Position numbers and translations under genes: made by a program | Assembly: GCA_028383925.1 (NCBI GenBank) | Contig: JAOEWO010000008.1 | Span: 26,674 to 90,673, forward strand | Direction: 5' to 3' | DNA from: Winogradskyella sp. | GTDB taxonomy: Bacteria; Bacteroidota; Bacteroidia; Flavobacteriales; Flavobacteriaceae | Length of the DNA stretch: 64,000 nt | In this document: positions 1 to 8,629 of the stretch, piece after piece | Numbering within the stretch: the stretch's first letter is position 1 | Layout: every line of letters starts with the position of its first letter | The notes under the pieces: generated by a model | Databases searched by the model: none | What the model saw: only the letters and a program-made list of their open reading frames with translations | What the model was told of the DNA's origin: nothing

Positions 1-1
1 A

Positions 2-292
2 AAAGCTATGACAGAATTGTATCGTGTATTAAAACCAAACGGCTGCATCTTTATACAAACACCATTTAAAGACGGAGATATTTATGAAGACTACAGTATT
101 GTCTCAGAACAAGCAAGGCGACTCGCCTTTGGACAAGAAGACCATGTACGTATGTATTCTGTAAACGGATTAAACGAACGTTTACAATCTGTAGGTTTTA
201 AAACAGAAATAATTAAAATACAAAACGCAGAAGACACTTATTATGGTTTTAGACCAGAAACTTATATTAAAGCACAAAAACTAATTAGTTAG
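2..292 (+). CDS. SAM-dependent methyltransferase, C-terminal part (cut by window edge)
   Basis: The reading frame is open to the left edge, so the listed ATG at base 8 is probably an internal Met. The visible part begins with 'ELYRVLKPNGCIFIQTPF', the strand-loop segment after the SAM site of class I (Methyltransf_11-like) enzymes. The rest is a variable C-terminal tail with HVRMYS and NGLNERLQSVGF, where these enzymes end with a final strand pair. The SAM-binding GxGxG motif lies outside the window. Next to glycosyltransferases, it probably methylates a sugar or acts in surface glycan synthesis. The substrate cannot be told from this fragment. Confidence 0.75.
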   Translation, partial: KAMTELYRVLKPNGCIFIQTPFKDGDIYEDYSIVSEQARRLAFGQEDHVRMYSVNGLNERLQSVGFKTEIIKIQNAEDTYYGFRPETYIKAQKLIS

Positions 293-302
293 AAACAAGC
301 CT

Positions 303-1190
303 GTGATTTCTATTGTAATACCAACATATAACTACAACATTACAGCGCTTTTAGAAGCCTTAAACACACAATTAGAGGTACTCAAAACACCTTATGAGGT
401 TATTTGCTATGAAGATGGCTCTACCAAATATATTGAAGCAAACCGTGCTATAACTTCTAAAATTACACATGCAAAACACGTTATCTCTAAAGAGAATAAC
501 GGTCGTATAAGCACTCGGCAATTATTAGCAAATACAGCTACTTATGATTGGTTACTCTTTTTAGATGCAGATGTTGTTCCAAAAAATACTGACTTTTTAC
601 AACAGTATATAAACTGTTTACAAACCGATTATGACGCTATTTATGGCGGTTATTTTTATACTATTACACCACCGCAAAAAGCATTCTCGTTGCGCTGGAA
701 ATATGGCAAAACTTACGAGCAAGTAAGTGCTGAGATACGTAACAAAAATCGGTACAAAATAGTTATCTCAGGAAATTTTTTGATTAAAAAATCTGTCTTT
801 TTAGAGATTAACTCTAAAATAGATAATGATGGTTATGGCTATGATAATTATTTTGGAGCACTAATGAAACTGAACAACACCAAAGTATTTCATATTAATA
901 ATGAAGCTATTCATAATGGTTTAGATACAAATAATGTGTTTTTAAACAAAGTAGAAAAAGCGGTTGAGACTGTTGCAGAACTTTACCAAAAGCACACCAA
1001 TTTAACCACAGAAAATACCTTACTAGAAGTCTACAAGAAATTTAAAGCTAACGGCCTTTCTAAACCTGTACAATGGATTTTTAAACGTTGTAAGTTAGGC
1101 TTAACAAAACAACTACTCAGTAGCAAACCTAATTTAAGTTTACTTCAATTTTATAAATTGGGCTACCTTTGCACTCTAATGTCTCGTTAA
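303..1190 (+). CDS. Glycosyltransferase family 2
   Basis: A GT-A fold inverting glycosyltransferase of 295 aa, transferring a sugar from a nucleotide donor onto a growing surface polysaccharide or lipid-linked intermediate at the cytoplasmic face. The N-terminal strand 'ISIVIPTYNYN' and the metal-binding motif 'LFLDADV' (DxD, about residue 90) identify the family. No membrane segment is obvious. The start is GTG, 10 bases after the preceding methyltransferase. The next glycosyltransferase starts 2 bases after this gene's stop, so the three are probably cotranscribed. Donor and acceptor sugars are unknown. Confidence 0.85.
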   Translation: MISIVIPTYNYNITALLEALNTQLEVLKTPYEVICYEDGSTKYIEANRAITSKITHAKHVISKENNGRISTRQLLANTATYDWLLFLDADVVPKNTDFLQQYINCLQTDYDAIYGGYFYTITPPQKAFSLRWKYGKTYEQVSAEIRNKNRYKIVISGNFLIKKSVFLEINSKIDNDGYGYDNYFGALMKLNNTKVFHINNEAIHNGLDTNNVFLNKVEKAVETVAELYQKHTNLTTENTLLEVYKKFKANGLSKPVQWIFKRCKLGLTKQLLSSKPNLSLLQFYKLGYLCTLMSR

Positions 1191-1192
1191 AC

Positions 1193-2134
1193 ATGATGCC
1201 TTTTTTTTCGGTCGTAATTTCAGTTTATAACAAAGCCCATTTTGTGGAGCAGACTTTGACGCGTATCTTAAATCAAGATTTTAAAGATTTTGAAGTTATT
1301 ATTGTAGATGATGGCAGCAATGACGACAGTCTAAAAATTTTAAACGCATTTAACGATAAGCGTATTACCATTTACCCAACAAAAAATAAGGGTGTATCAT
1401 CTGCTAGAAATTTAGGAATGCAGAAAGCGAATGCAAATTATATTGCATTATCTGATGGTGATGACATTTGGTTGCCAAACCATTTAAGTGAACTAAAAGC
1501 ACTTATAGAATTACACCCTAATTGTGGGATCTACGCGACCTCTTATGTTAAAAAGTTTTTTAATAAGTATACCACACTACCAAAATTTAGCAATGTAGAC
1601 TCCTCTTTTTTTGGTGTTGTAGAAGATTATTTTAGCACAAGTATTATAGATAATATTTTATGGACATCTGCAATAGCATTACCAAAATCTACTATTAACC
1701 AAGGTTATATTTTTGACGAATCTTTAGGTTGTGGTGAAGATATAGACCTTTGGGTTTTTATTGGCAAAACGCTTAAAGTCGCCTTTTCGGCTAAAGTGAC
1801 TGCGCACAAAATGATTCATGCTAAGAATAACCATTTGTCTTTAACTAAAAACATTCCAGATTTAATACAAATGCTAAATAAGCATAAGGCAGATGAAAAA
1901 ACGAATGGCTCATTAAAACGTTACTTAGATCAAAATAGATTTGCAGCAGCTTTAGAAGCTAAAATTTTAGGAGATTTTGATAACTTCAAACTATTAAAAC
2001 AAGATATAGATTTAAAGCATCTAAACTCTAAATTAAAATTTCTTTTACGCTTACCAAAACCAGTGTTAATTGGCCTTAAAAAACTAAAGTTTATTTTGCT
2101 TAGAAAACGCTTGTATAATTCACCTTACCGCTAA
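1193..2134 (+). CDS. Glycosyltransferase family 2
   Basis: A second GT2 enzyme with 'FSVVISVYNKAHFVEQTL' at the N-terminus, 'VDDGSNDDS' for nucleotide binding and 'LSDGDDIW' as the DxD-type metal site. I prefer the ATG-ATG at 1193/1196 over the TTG at 1169 in the ORF track. The longer form would overlap the upstream gene by 22 bases and add residues not expected before the first beta strand. The C-terminus is basic (KKLKFILLRKRL) and may touch the membrane. It ends inside the convergent fdtA-like gene (15-base overlap). Donor and acceptor sugars are unknown. Confidence 0.85.
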   Translation: MMPFFSVVISVYNKAHFVEQTLTRILNQDFKDFEVIIVDDGSNDDSLKILNAFNDKRITIYPTKNKGVSSARNLGMQKANANYIALSDGDDIWLPNHLSELKALIELHPNCGIYATSYVKKFFNKYTTLPKFSNVDSSFFGVVEDYFSTSIIDNILWTSAIALPKSTINQGYIFDESLGCGEDIDLWVFIGKTLKVAFSAKVTAHKMIHAKNNHLSLTKNIPDLIQMLNKHKADEKTNGSLKRYLDQNRFAAALEAKILGDFDNFKLLKQDIDLKHLNSKLKFLLRLPKPVLIGLKKLKFILLRKRLYNSPYR

Positions 2135-2524
2135 TAAAAAATCTTTATAGTCTCTAATATACTCAGACTCGTCATAAGTTGTAGACGCTAAAACTAAACA
2201 AACTGCACCAGACGAAAAGTTATCTATTTCTCTCCAAATATGTGTTGGTATATATAGCCCTTGGTTAGGTTTGTTAAGCATTATACGTTTTTTAGAGTTG
2301 CCATCATCTACAAAAACATCAAAACTACCGCTAAGTGCAATTATTACAGATTGCTGCTCTTTGTGTGCATGGCCACCTCTAAAACTATCACTAGGCACAT
2401 CGTACAAATAATAAACGCGCTTAATACTAAACGGAATCACCTCTTTTTCTATAACAGCTAAACTGCCTCGCTCGTCGTGTACTTTTGGTATTTCTTTAAG
2501 TTTAACGTGTTCTATTGTATTCAT
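2120..2524 (-). CDS. fdtA: FdtA/QdtA-like dTDP-4-keto-6-deoxyglucose 3,4-ketoisomerase (cupin)
   Basis: A 134-aa single-domain cupin of the WxcM-like/FdtA family. The signature 'SFRGGHAHKEQQSVIIALSGSF' (HAH plus the following cupin strand) and 'QGLYIPTHIWREI' are typical. These enzymes shift the keto group of dTDP-4-keto-6-deoxyglucose from C4 to C3, making the substrate for a 3-aminotransferase. A DegT-type aminotransferase lies at 7532-8629, so the locus can plausibly make dTDP-3-amino-3,6-dideoxyhexose (Fuc3N or Qui3N). FdtA and QdtA differ in product stereochemistry, and I cannot tell which this is. It lies 10 bases after the GT4 gene on the same strand. Confidence 0.78.
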   Translation of the reverse strand: MNTIEHVKLKEIPKVHDERGSLAVIEKEVIPFSIKRVYYLYDVPSDSFRGGHAHKEQQSVIIALSGSFDVFVDDGNSKKRIMLNKPNQGLYIPTHIWREIDNFSSGAVCLVLASTTYDESEYIRDYKDFLLAVR

Positions 2525-2534
2525 TTATATAATC

Positions 2535-3626
2535 CTATTTTAATAACGATTGCCATTGTGCTGCAATTATTGCTTTAGAAAATTTGGCAACACTCGTTTG
2601 GGCATTCGTTTTACAATGTAAATATAATTGTTTGTCTTCTAACATGGTGTTCATTGCAGTTGCAAGTGCGTCTGCATTAAAATTTTCTACCAATAAACCA
2701 TTTTCTTTGTTTGTAATAATTTCATTTGGCCCAGACTTACAATCTACAGAAACTACAGGTGTACCTAGTGCTAATGACTCTATTAGCACCAAAGGAAAAC
2801 CTTCATACTTACTAGTTAAAACAGTAAAAAAAGCATTTTTTACTATAGGTTGCGGATTTGGATTATAAGGTAAAAACTCAACATAATTAGAGAGTTGTAA
2901 AGTAATAACCTCTTTTTGTAAGAACAGTAAATCTTTACCATCACCTAATAATTTTAATTTTATGTTATTGGCCGGCAAAAGCGAAGTCTTATAAGCACTT
3001 AATAGAAGTGAAATGTTTTTAACATCGTTATCTAACCTTCCGTAAAATAAAATATATTTAGCTGCTTCATCTTTTGTTTGGTGGAGAGTATCAACTAAAT
3101 TATCTTCAATGGGGTTGTAAATAACTTCAACATTTTTAAAATTATAGTCGCTTTTAAGCTTTTCTGAAATGGCTTTTGAGACGGCTACTATTTTATATGA
3201 AGTCCTATAAATTATACGACCAATAAACTTATTTGGTGTTATATATTGTTTTGTATTAAAACTATGAACACTATAAATAACGTTTGTATTTTTATAAATA
3301 ACTCTCGAGATTATAAACTCTTTTAAAGCACCAATTCTAGATCTATTATCAATTATATAATTAAACTTGTGCTTTTTAATGTGTTTTTTTAGAATGAGCA
3401 ATCGGTTTAACCTTCCTAAATGCGAGTCTCTTTCTTTTTTTAGTTGCCCTAAATTAAGAAGTTGTCCTTTATAATCGTATGATATATAATCTAAAACACT
3501 AACGATATAAACATCAAAACCAAGCTCATCTAAAAATATAGATAATAATGCTGAAGATTTCTCTGCACCACCAATACCTAAAGAAGACACTACAATACAA
3601 ATCTTTTTATTATTGGCTTTTGTCAT
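2535..3626 (-). CDS. Glycosyltransferase family 4 (GT-B)
   Basis: A 363-aa retaining GT-B glycosyltransferase. The N-terminal 'VVSSLGIGGAEKSSALL' is the family's acceptor-domain glycine loop. The donor domain begins at 'ILFYGRLDNDVKNISLLL' and carries the EX7E region 'EGFPLVLIESLALGTPVVSVD'. Both glutamates are present, so it looks catalytically intact. It is the first gene of a short leftward unit with the fdtA-like ketoisomerase. It diverges from the glycosyltransferase at 3751, and the two share a roughly 120-base promoter region. Donor and linkage are not predictable from sequence. Confidence 0.88.
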   Translation of the reverse strand: MTKANNKKICIVVSSLGIGGAEKSSALLSIFLDELGFDVYIVSVLDYISYDYKGQLLNLGQLKKERDSHLGRLNRLLILKKHIKKHKFNYIIDNRSRIGALKEFIISRVIYKNTNVIYSVHSFNTKQYITPNKFIGRIIYRTSYKIVAVSKAISEKLKSDYNFKNVEVIYNPIEDNLVDTLHQTKDEAAKYILFYGRLDNDVKNISLLLSAYKTSLLPANNIKLKLLGDGKDLLFLQKEVITLQLSNYVEFLPYNPNPQPIVKNAFFTVLTSKYEGFPLVLIESLALGTPVVSVDCKSGPNEIITNKENGLLVENFNADALATAMNTMLEDKQLYLHCKTNAQTSVAKFSKAIIAAQWQSLLK

Positions 3627-3633
3627 TAACTAC

Positions 3634-3641
3634 TATCTTTG
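3634..3641 (+). promoter_or_regulatory. Putative -7 box (TATCTTTG) for the glycosyltransferase at 3751
   Basis: TATCTTTG matches the Bacteroidota -7 consensus TAnnTTTG. A TTGG at 3613-3616 lies about 18 bases upstream, as expected for the -33 element. It sits in the divergent region and points right. Confidence 0.5.
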
Positions 3642-3750
3642 AAACAAATGTAACGATATAAATGAAACATTCTTATTTGAAATATAACGAGATTTTTAAG
3701 GTAGTATTAAGACGTTGCATGTGCCAGAACAAAACCATAACAACCCACAG

Positions 3751-4893
3751 ATGAAAATTTTATTAGTTGGTGAATATAGTAGGCTGCATAATTCTTTGAA
3801 GGAAGGCTTAATGCAACTAAACCACGAGGTAACTATCGTGGCCAATGGTGATGGTTTTAAAAACTATGATGTAGATTATCTTATAAAAAAGAAATATAGT
3901 AGTGGTATTTTAAAACGTTTTAAAAACGCAGTTTATAAAGTTATTGGTATAGATTTAGAATCGTATTACACAAAAAAACAAATTAATGCTTTACAACCTA
4001 ATATTAGCAATTTTGATGTGGTACAGTTTATAAATGAAGCCCCTTTTGGTTGTACTGCGACTATTGAAAAGAGTATTTTTAAATTAATTTCTTCGTGGAA
4101 TAAAAACAGCTTTTTATTGTCTTGTGGCACAGATCATTTAAGTGTAAAATATGCATTAGATGGTAAATTTAGGTACTCTATCTTAACACCTTATTTAGAT
4201 GGTAAAGATACTACACACCAGAGTGCATACGGCTTAAAGTATGTGCAAAAAGATTTTAAAGCGCTACACGATTTTATTTTTAACTCGGTAAAAGGTGTTA
4301 TTGCATCAGATATAGATTATCATATACCATTACAAAACCATTCAAAATATTTAGGTTTAATACCTAACCCTATAAATACAGAAATATTAGAATTTGAACC
4401 TTTAAAAGCCTCAGACAAAATTATTATCTTTCATGGTATAAATTCAAAAAACTATTACAAAAAAGGGAATGATATTTTTGAAGACGCTTTATCAATTTTA
4501 AAAGCAAAACACGATGCTAAAATTGAAATATTAACCGTTAGAAGTCTTCCCTATAAAGCATATATAGCATCGTACAACAAAGCACATATTGTACTAGATC
4601 AGGTCTATGCATACGACCAAGGTTATAACGCATTAGAGGCTATGGCAAAGGGTAAAGTTGTATTTACAGGCGCCGAAAAAGAATGGCTCAATTATTATAA
4701 ACTCAAAGAAGATACGGTTGCTATAAATGCATTACCCAATGCAAAAGCTATTGCTCAAAAATTAGAATGGCTTGTTTTAAATCCAGATAAATTAATCGAA
4801 ATTTCTAACCAAGCAAAAGACTTTATAGACACGCACCACAATTACATAAAAAGTGCTGAGAAATATATAACAGCTTGGCAAACTAAAATTTAA
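3751..4893 (+). CDS. GT-B glycosyltransferase-like protein
   Basis: A GT4/GT1-like protein of about 380 aa. 'MKILLVGEYSRLHNSLKEGL' is a GT-B first strand and loop. The second domain starts near 'IIIFHGINSKNYYKKGNDIF', followed by 'GYNALEAMAKGKVVFTGAE', the position of the donor-binding EX7E loop. Here the first glutamate is not obvious, so catalysis is less certain than for its neighbour. I moved the start from TTG 3715 to ATG 3751. The 12 extra residues (HVPEQNHNNPQ) precede the first strand and look untranslated, and a -7 box lies at 3634. The gene overlaps the convergent flippase gene by 4 bases. Confidence 0.75.
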   Translation: MKILLVGEYSRLHNSLKEGLMQLNHEVTIVANGDGFKNYDVDYLIKKKYSSGILKRFKNAVYKVIGIDLESYYTKKQINALQPNISNFDVVQFINEAPFGCTATIEKSIFKLISSWNKNSFLLSCGTDHLSVKYALDGKFRYSILTPYLDGKDTTHQSAYGLKYVQKDFKALHDFIFNSVKGVIASDIDYHIPLQNHSKYLGLIPNPINTEILEFEPLKASDKIIIFHGINSKNYYKKGNDIFEDALSILKAKHDAKIEILTVRSLPYKAYIASYNKAHIVLDQVYAYDQGYNALEAMAKGKVVFTGAEKEWLNYYKLKEDTVAINALPNAKAIAQKLEWLVLNPDKLIEISNQAKDFIDTHHNYIKSAEKYITAWQTKI

Positions 4894-6209
4894 GTTACTT
4901 CATTTTTAGCTTCATCTTTATCTTCAGTTTTAGCTCCATTTTTAGCGTAATAAGTGCTAACTACAAAAGCAACAATTATAAAATAAATGATGTAACGAAC
5001 AAAATGTGCTATAACAATCCCTTCTGTACCATACGATTGTATAAACAACTGCGAAAGCACAAAAAAGAGCACTAAAGAAATAATCTCAGTAATTACAAAA
5101 CTCTTAACCAAACGTTTGGCCAAAAACTGATGAGCTAAAACCAACGCAGACAGTCTTATAAAATCACCCAACAACTGCCATTTAAATAAAGGTTCCATGC
5201 CTTCAAATTCTGGATAAACAAAACTAATAATATAGTTTCTAACCAAGTAAACAATCACCATACCTAATGCAAAAATGGGCAATATGGTCTTATAGATATG
5301 AAATACTTCTGCTTTAAAATCACCTTTAGAATGAATACTCGCAAATTTTGGTATGACATATAACGAGAATAAACCGGTTGCAAATACCATATAATTTTTA
5401 GAAATAAACATTACGGCTGTCCAATTTCCGGCTTCACCTGTACTAATTTCGTCAGAGATAAGATTTCTTAATTCTATTTCTATAAAATTCAGTAAAAATG
5501 TAGACACAAATGACATTATAGTAAATGCCAACAACTGATTTTTATAAATAAACGAGAGTTTTAACTTTGATGGCTGCACGTACACTACTAATGTTTTACC
5601 AAAAACAATTAACAAAATAACAAGTTGAATAACAGGTGCAATAGCAATGGCAATTAAAGCACCATCTAAGTTAAAAGTTAACAACCCATAAAGTAATGCT
5701 GCGACACTTAACAGATAAGAAATGAGCTCTACTTTTGCGTATGTTTTATAATCAGAAAGGCCATTAACCACACCACTAAAAATACGATTTACAGCAATAA
5801 ACGGCACAATAATAGCCAGCACTTTTAAGATGTAATGGTACGACTCGTCTTTAAATATTTTTACAGACAACGGTTCTGCAAAAAAGAATAGAATACCACC
5901 AGAAACAAAACTCCCAATTAAAATAAATAAGGCTACGGAAGAAAATATTTTTTGAAGCTCGCTTTTATTATCTCTAAACTCTGATACATATTTTACAGCA
6001 CCATTAAAAACACCCAACGTAGATGTGCTGGTTAACATGGCTGTAAGGTTTCTTATTTGGCCCACTAAGGCATACCCAGAATCACCAACCATACTCGCTA
6101 ATAATCTCTGTACAAAAAAAGACACAACAAGTCTTATACTTATTACAAATGCATTTAGCGATGTAATTTTAAGCACAATATTACCCGTTAAAAATTTTGG
6201 AAGCCTCAC
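4890..6209 (-). CDS. Wzx-like polysaccharide flippase (MATE/MVF superfamily)
   Basis: A polytopic membrane protein of 439 aa with about 12 predicted segments. It resembles the O-antigen translocases WzxE/Wzx, which move undecaprenyl-linked repeat units across the inner membrane. The N-terminal 'ASMVGDSGYALVGQIRNL' is the helix 1-2 loop of this group, also seen in the gene just upstream. The charged tail (KTEDKDEAKNEV) is cytoplasmic. The start is GTG. It lies 11 bases after a second, clearly related flippase, so the pair arose by duplication or serves two lipid-linked substrates. Confidence 0.85.
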   Translation of the reverse strand: MRLPKFLTGNIVLKITSLNAFVISIRLVVSFFVQRLLASMVGDSGYALVGQIRNLTAMLTSTSTLGVFNGAVKYVSEFRDNKSELQKIFSSVALFILIGSFVSGGILFFFAEPLSVKIFKDESYHYILKVLAIIVPFIAVNRIFSGVVNGLSDYKTYAKVELISYLLSVAALLYGLLTFNLDGALIAIAIAPVIQLVILLIVFGKTLVVYVQPSKLKLSFIYKNQLLAFTIMSFVSTFLLNFIEIELRNLISDEISTGEAGNWTAVMFISKNYMVFATGLFSLYVIPKFASIHSKGDFKAEVFHIYKTILPIFALGMVIVYLVRNYIISFVYPEFEGMEPLFKWQLLGDFIRLSALVLAHQFLAKRLVKSFVITEIISLVLFFVLSQLFIQSYGTEGIVIAHFVRYIIYFIIVAFVVSTYYAKNGAKTEDKDEAKNEVT

Positions 6210-6220
6210 GTATTTAAAGA

Positions 6221-7531
6221 TTAAGAGTCCTTGGTACTTTGGTCTTCTAAAACACCAAACAAAGAACTACCAAATATTAACAATATTAAACCAAAATACA
6301 TTACATAACTAAAACAATGGGCCATTACAGCACCTTTATAACCAAAATCATCTATTAAATAAATACTAGAAACATATAGCATTACAAACAAGAAAATCTC
6401 TAAAACTATAAAGTGGCTAAACATTTTCTTAGCTAAAAACTGGTATGCAATTACCATGGATAAAACACGAACAAAATCTCCTAATATTTGATATCCGAAT
6501 AAGGTTTCTACAGGTCTAAATTCTTCAGTAAATAGTAATGGTACTAAAAACGATCTTGTAAAATAAATGACTAGTAATAAAACACCAAATATGGGCATTA
6601 TCGTTTTGTAAAAACTAAATACTTCTTTTCTAAATGCTTTTTTAGTATTGATTTGTGTAAACCGTGGTAATATATAAAGTGCCATTAAAGAGTTAATAAA
6701 CATAAGGTAATAATTAGACACACGATTCATGGCTTCCCAGTAACCTGCTTCTTTAATACCAACTTCATCAATAATATAAGATCTAATAATTAGCGTTACT
6801 ATGGGTATTGCAATAGATGATACTAAGGCCATAATCATATACGGACTTAGTTTGTCTAAAACAGAAAAGCTAACATTAGATATTTTTACATAAGACACTA
6901 AATTTTTTCTATACAAAATACCAACAACCGAAATGAGTAGATTTAAAGTAGGTGTAATTACTATGGCAATAAGAGCACCATCTATATTTTCTTGTTTTAT
7001 GAGTACTAAAGTGACTAATAAGCCTAAAACTTGACCTATAATATTAATTATTAGAAGAATTTTGTGCTTAGAAAAACCATTCATTATAGAAAACACAAAC
7101 ATATTTAAAGCGTAAAATGGCAATACAGTAGCCAAAACCTTAATGATATAGGTGTAGTTATAATTTGATGTAAAGATTAAATTATTAATGAACTCTGCAT
7201 TATAATAGCATAAAAATGCTAGTAACATTGATGAGAAAAAGCCAAAATAGAAAACTGTAGATAAGGTCTTTGAAAGCTCTAAAGCGTTGTTTTTAGTTTC
7301 GTTAATAAACTTTACAACACCTTTATACAAACCTGCAATAGCTAGCGATTGTATGGCGCTCATAAAATTTCTTAAGTTACCTATAAGTGCCATGCCATAA
7401 GGCCCAATATAAAGTGCTATAAATTTAGAAATAAGAATACCTGTTACAATCTTAAGTGTAATATTAGCGTTATTAAGACGTGCTGCCTTAACTAAAACTT
7501 CGGTATTTATGTAGTGTATTAAACGTTTCAA
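6221..7531 (-). CDS. Second Wzx-like polysaccharide flippase
   Basis: A 436-aa polytopic protein with the same layout as its neighbour. 'ALYIGPYGMALIGNLRNF' corresponds to 'ASMVGDSGYALVGQIRNL', and a GDF(I/V)R segment lies late in both (LLGDFIRLSA versus ILGDFVRVLS). It belongs to the Wzx/oligosaccharide flippase superfamily and should translocate lipid-linked glycans. Its start lies 1 base from the stop of the aminotransferase gene, so it is in that operon. It may be specific for the unit carrying the amino-deoxy sugar; this is inference from position. Confidence 0.85.
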   Translation of the reverse strand: MKRLIHYINTEVLVKAARLNNANITLKIVTGILISKFIALYIGPYGMALIGNLRNFMSAIQSLAIAGLYKGVVKFINETKNNALELSKTLSTVFYFGFFSSMLLAFLCYYNAEFINNLIFTSNYNYTYIIKVLATVLPFYALNMFVFSIMNGFSKHKILLIINIIGQVLGLLVTLVLIKQENIDGALIAIVITPTLNLLISVVGILYRKNLVSYVKISNVSFSVLDKLSPYMIMALVSSIAIPIVTLIIRSYIIDEVGIKEAGYWEAMNRVSNYYLMFINSLMALYILPRFTQINTKKAFRKEVFSFYKTIMPIFGVLLLVIYFTRSFLVPLLFTEEFRPVETLFGYQILGDFVRVLSMVIAYQFLAKKMFSHFIVLEIFLFVMLYVSSIYLIDDFGYKGAVMAHCFSYVMYFGLILLIFGSSLFGVLEDQSTKDS

Positions 7532-8629
7532 TTAATAGTTATTTACAACTTTTATTACAGCTTGTACCTCTTTAATAGACATAACTGGGCTTATTGGCAA
7601 ACTTATAATTCTTTTATGAATCTTCTCTGTTATAGGAAGATTTAAGTGCGACAATAACGCTAAAGCCTTTTGTTTGTGAGGTGGTATTGGGTAATGTATT
7701 AACCACGCTACAGCATTAGCTTCTAAATATTTAATAAAACCGTCTCTATCTTCTACCTCTACAACAAAGGCATAAAACACATGCTTTTTAGAACCGTTAT
7801 ATTTTGGTAATTGTATTTTAGGATTTGTTATTTCTCTTAAATATGTTTTTGCAATAGCACTTCGTTTTTCATTATCTGCATCTAAATGTATGAGTTTAAT
7901 ATTTAAAAACGCAGCTTGCATATCGTCTAATCTGCTATTAACTCCAATAATTTCGTTATTGTATTTTTCTTTACTCCCGTAATTTCTAAGAAGTTTAATA
8001 GTCTGTTCTAAGTCTTTATGGTTTGTAGTTACAGCACCACCATCACCAAGAGCACCAAGGTTTTTACTAGGATAAAAGCTAAAAGCTGCAGCATGAGATA
8101 AATTACCAGCTTTGCCCAAACTTGTTTCTGCACCATGTGCCTGTGCAGCGTCTTCAAAAAGCAAAAGATTATGAGTATTAGAAAACTCAGCAAATGCTTC
8201 CATATCTGCTAACTGCCCATATAAATGCACTGCGATTATCGCTTTTATTTTTGGCGTAAACTGTTGTTTAACATTAGTAATAGAGAGCGTATAAGTATTC
8301 TTACAAGGCTCTACCAAAACAGGCTCTAAACCTGCATGAATAACAGAAAGTATTGTCGCAATAAAGGTGTTGGCTGGCACCATAACTTTATCCCCTTTTT
8401 TTAATTTACCTAAGTGTATGTAGCCTTTTAAAATAAGGGTTAATGCATCTAAACCGTTGGCTGTACCAATACAATAGTTGGCACCACAATAGTTAGCAAA
8501 AGCAGCTTCAAAATTTAATACATTTTTACCTAAAATAAAGTGTGAATCTTTTAAAGACTGTTTAAAAGCAGTTTCGTAATCTTTATGAAAACGTTTGTTA
8601 ATTTTATGAAGATCTAAAAATTTAATCAT
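7532..8629 (-). CDS. fdtB: DegT/DnrJ/EryC1-type sugar aminotransferase (FdtB-like)
   Basis: A PLP-dependent nucleotide-sugar aminotransferase of 365 aa, usual for the family. 'GTANGLDALTLIL' binds the PLP phosphate, 'LFEDAAQAHGAE' carries the ring-stacking Asp, and 'FSFYPSKNLGALGDGGA' holds the Schiff-base lysine. The N-terminal 'IKFLDLHKIN' and 'AFKQSLKDSHFILGKNVLNFE' are family hallmarks. With the FdtA-like ketoisomerase at 2120 it would aminate C3 of dTDP-3-keto-6-deoxyhexose. It shares an ATGA overlap with the upstream acyltransferase-like gene, so the two are translationally coupled. The exact sugar stereochemistry is not established. Confidence 0.85.
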   Translation of the reverse strand: MIKFLDLHKINKRFHKDYETAFKQSLKDSHFILGKNVLNFEAAFANYCGANYCIGTANGLDALTLILKGYIHLGKLKKGDKVMVPANTFIATILSVIHAGLEPVLVEPCKNTYTLSITNVKQQFTPKIKAIIAVHLYGQLADMEAFAEFSNTHNLLLFEDAAQAHGAETSLGKAGNLSHAAAFSFYPSKNLGALGDGGAVTTNHKDLEQTIKLLRNYGSKEKYNNEIIGVNSRLDDMQAAFLNIKLIHLDADNEKRSAIAKTYLREITNPKIQLPKYNGSKKHVFYAFVVEVEDRDGFIKYLEANAVAWLIHYPIPPHKQKALALLSHLNLPITEKIHKRIISLPISPVMSIKEVQAVIKVVNNY

